Below are positions 14,727-15,990 of a DNA stretch of 15,990 nucleotides, in pieces. Below the pieces are notes generated by a model. It was given only the letters and a program-made list of their open reading frames with translations. It did no database searches and was not told where the DNA came from. The DNA lies in assembly GCA_028707655.1 (NCBI GenBank), contig JAQWAN010000011.1, forward strand, positions 1,973 through 17,962, read 5' to 3'. Numbering within the stretch: the first letter of the stretch is position 1; each line of letters starts with the position of its first letter. Position numbers and translations under genes: made by a program. This DNA is from Bacteroidaceae bacterium (GTDB lineage: Bacteria; Bacteroidota; Bacteroidia; Bacteroidales; Bacteroidaceae).

Positions 14727-15990
14727 ATGCGGATTTTTCAAGCCTTTCTATTCGTTGGATTATTAGTTAGCTGCTCTCCTGTGCAGCAAAAGGTTGACCC
14801 CTCGCTCACTCTATCAAAAGCAGAGCGAGAGCGACGTATAGCACTTGATTTCACAAAAGAAGAAAAAGAAGTAACGGCCTATATCCGGCAATACATTCCT
14901 GATTTTACCCCTGCTCAACAAGAGGAGTGGGAGCGTACACAGGCACTTGAGCATCGCTGGATAAAGGGAAAGAAACGTTATTTCCGTAATGCTGCTCCTA
15001 ATCTATTTCGTATAGATAGTTTTGCCAAGAGTTGTAAAGAAAAACGCTATCCTGCAGTGGTAAGCCAAGCAACTTTGGTCGATCAAACGCATGTGCCACA
15101 GGTGATTCAACATGTCTTGAAAACGGACTCTATTTATGTAGAACCTGTACGTATGCGTCTTACCTATACGTTGTCTGTACATCCTAATGTGGTGCCCGAT
15201 GGTACCACTATCCGTTGTTGGTTACCCTATCCAAGAAGAGATGAACCTCGTCAACGAAACATACAACTGCTTTCGCTAAATGGTCCATCCATTCAGATTG
15301 CTAATAAGGAGGCCACGCACTCTACACTGTATACAGAAAAAAAAGCGGTAAAAGACAGTGCTACTGTTTTTAAAGAGGTACTAGAATTTACCTCTTATGC
15401 AGAGTGGCACCCCTTAACCCCTAAAGAGATACAGCCCTATCGTCGTTCTACTGCGTTGTATAAGAAATATACCGCTCAGAGAGCACCTCATCTCGTGTTT
15501 ACACCTGCCATTAAACGTCTTTCTCAGCAAATAGTAGGTACAGAGAAAAACCCTTTGAAACAGGTCTATTTACTCTTTAAGTGGATAAGTGATACCTTTC
15601 CTTGGGCATCTGCACGTGAGTATTCCACGCTTACTGACATCCCCTCTTATGTATTGGCTAATAAACATGGCGATTGTGGACAAGTAAGTTTGCTTTTTAT
15701 TGATTTAGCGCGTTGCTTAGGCATTCCAGCCGATTTCCAAAGTGGCTTAATGCTTCATCCTGGTGATACCAATATTCACGATTGGGTACGTGTCTATTTT
15801 GAAGGTGTGGGATGGGTACCTGTTGATCCCTCATTTGGTATCTTTACCACTGGTAAGAACCAACAAGAAACCTATTTCTTTGCGCATGGAATAGATGCCT
15901 ATCGTATGATTGTAAACAATGGGTATGGCGACCAATTATATCCCCCTAAGAACTACTCACGTAGTGAAACAGTAGATTTTCAGCGTGGCG
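14727..15990 (+). CDS. Transglutaminase-fold lipoprotein (3' end outside window)
   Basis: Open from the ATG at 14727 through the window edge, giving 421 residues with no stop. The leader has a hydrophobic core and a lipobox LVSC with lipidated C15. A helical, charged N-terminal region (about 25-110) precedes a beta-rich segment (about 125-200, MRLTYTLSV to IRCWLPYPRR). The transglutaminase-like core follows at about 255-380. The Cys-His-Asp triad is intact: C317 in HGDCGQ, H351 in NIHDW and D367 in VPVDPSFG. Bacterial members of this fold are often thiol proteases or peptide hydrolases rather than cross-linkers. It lies 75 bases after the epimerase, behind a hairpin, so it is probably in the same unit. 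A role in peptide or murein processing is inference from the neighbours. Confidence 0.85.
   Translation, partial: MRIFQAFLFVGLLVSCSPVQQKVDPSLTLSKAERERRIALDFTKEEKEVTAYIRQYIPDFTPAQQEEWERTQALEHRWIKGKKRYFRNAAPNLFRIDSFAKSCKEKRYPAVVSQATLVDQTHVPQVIQHVLKTDSIYVEPVRMRLTYTLSVHPNVVPDGTTIRCWLPYPRRDEPRQRNIQLLSLNGPSIQIANKEATHSTLYTEKKAVKDSATVFKEVLEFTSYAEWHPLTPKEIQPYRRSTALYKKYTAQRAPHLVFTPAIKRLSQQIVGTEKNPLKQVYLLFKWISDTFPWASAREYSTLTDIPSYVLANKHGDCGQVSLLFIDLARCLGIPADFQSGLMLHPGDTNIHDWVRVYFEGVGWVPVDPSFGIFTTGKNQQETYFFAHGIDAYRMIVNNGYGDQLYPPKNYSRSETVDFQRG

Overview
The window is an ordinary chromosomal segment of an AT-rich member of the Bacteroidota, most likely order Bacteroidales. This is inferred from the protein set: DUF2851, an Ig-like/DUF3108 pair, a GIN-domain (DUF2807) protein, a bacterial GH3 protein, the acpP-fabF-rnc cluster divergent from purN, and CysRS with a KMGKS loop. 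Lipoprotein signals and several TAnnTTTG -7 promoter matches fit the same group. No tRNA, rRNA, CRISPR array, insertion sequence, phage gene or recent-transfer signature was seen.

Layout. Bases 1-3775 (+) hold a tightly packed run: the 3' end of a DUF2851 gene, a cytosolic CBM9-like protein, a large Ig-like lipoprotein and a DUF3108 envelope protein. Neighbouring reading frames overlap by 4 and 1 bases at two junctions. Bases 3778-6218 (-) hold a secreted GIN-domain protein with seven GVGD/GVGN repeats and, upstream of it, cysS; a strong terminator separates the two. mnmA (+, 6403-7452) diverges from cysS and converges on a GH3-family adenylating enzyme (-, 7458-8966) with only 5 bases between stop codons. 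Bases 9121-11488 (-) hold acpP, fabF and rnc as one operon, diverging from purN (+, 11654-12226).

Bases 12294-15990 (+) hold three exported proteins in a row: an SH3/NlpC-P60 lipoprotein, an L-Ala-D/L-Glu-type dipeptide epimerase with a twin-arginine-like leader, and a transglutaminase-fold lipoprotein cut by the window edge. The first two match the logic of murein-peptide breakdown: cleave after gamma-D-Glu, then epimerise L-Ala-D-Glu to L-Ala-L-Glu. What differs from the usual Ykf-type pathway is the apparent export of the epimerase and the added transglutaminase-fold partner. This is the most system-like part of the window, although no part looks like a clearly new defence or mobile system.

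Other points for a second look: a terminator buried inside the coding end of the DUF3108 gene; an rnc gene that starts with TTG in the same frame as, and 3 bases after, the fabF stop; an Asn in place of a metal-binding Asp in RNase III; a CxxC + C cysteine set in MnmA; and two DxNxNxxxD loops in the Ig-like lipoprotein.
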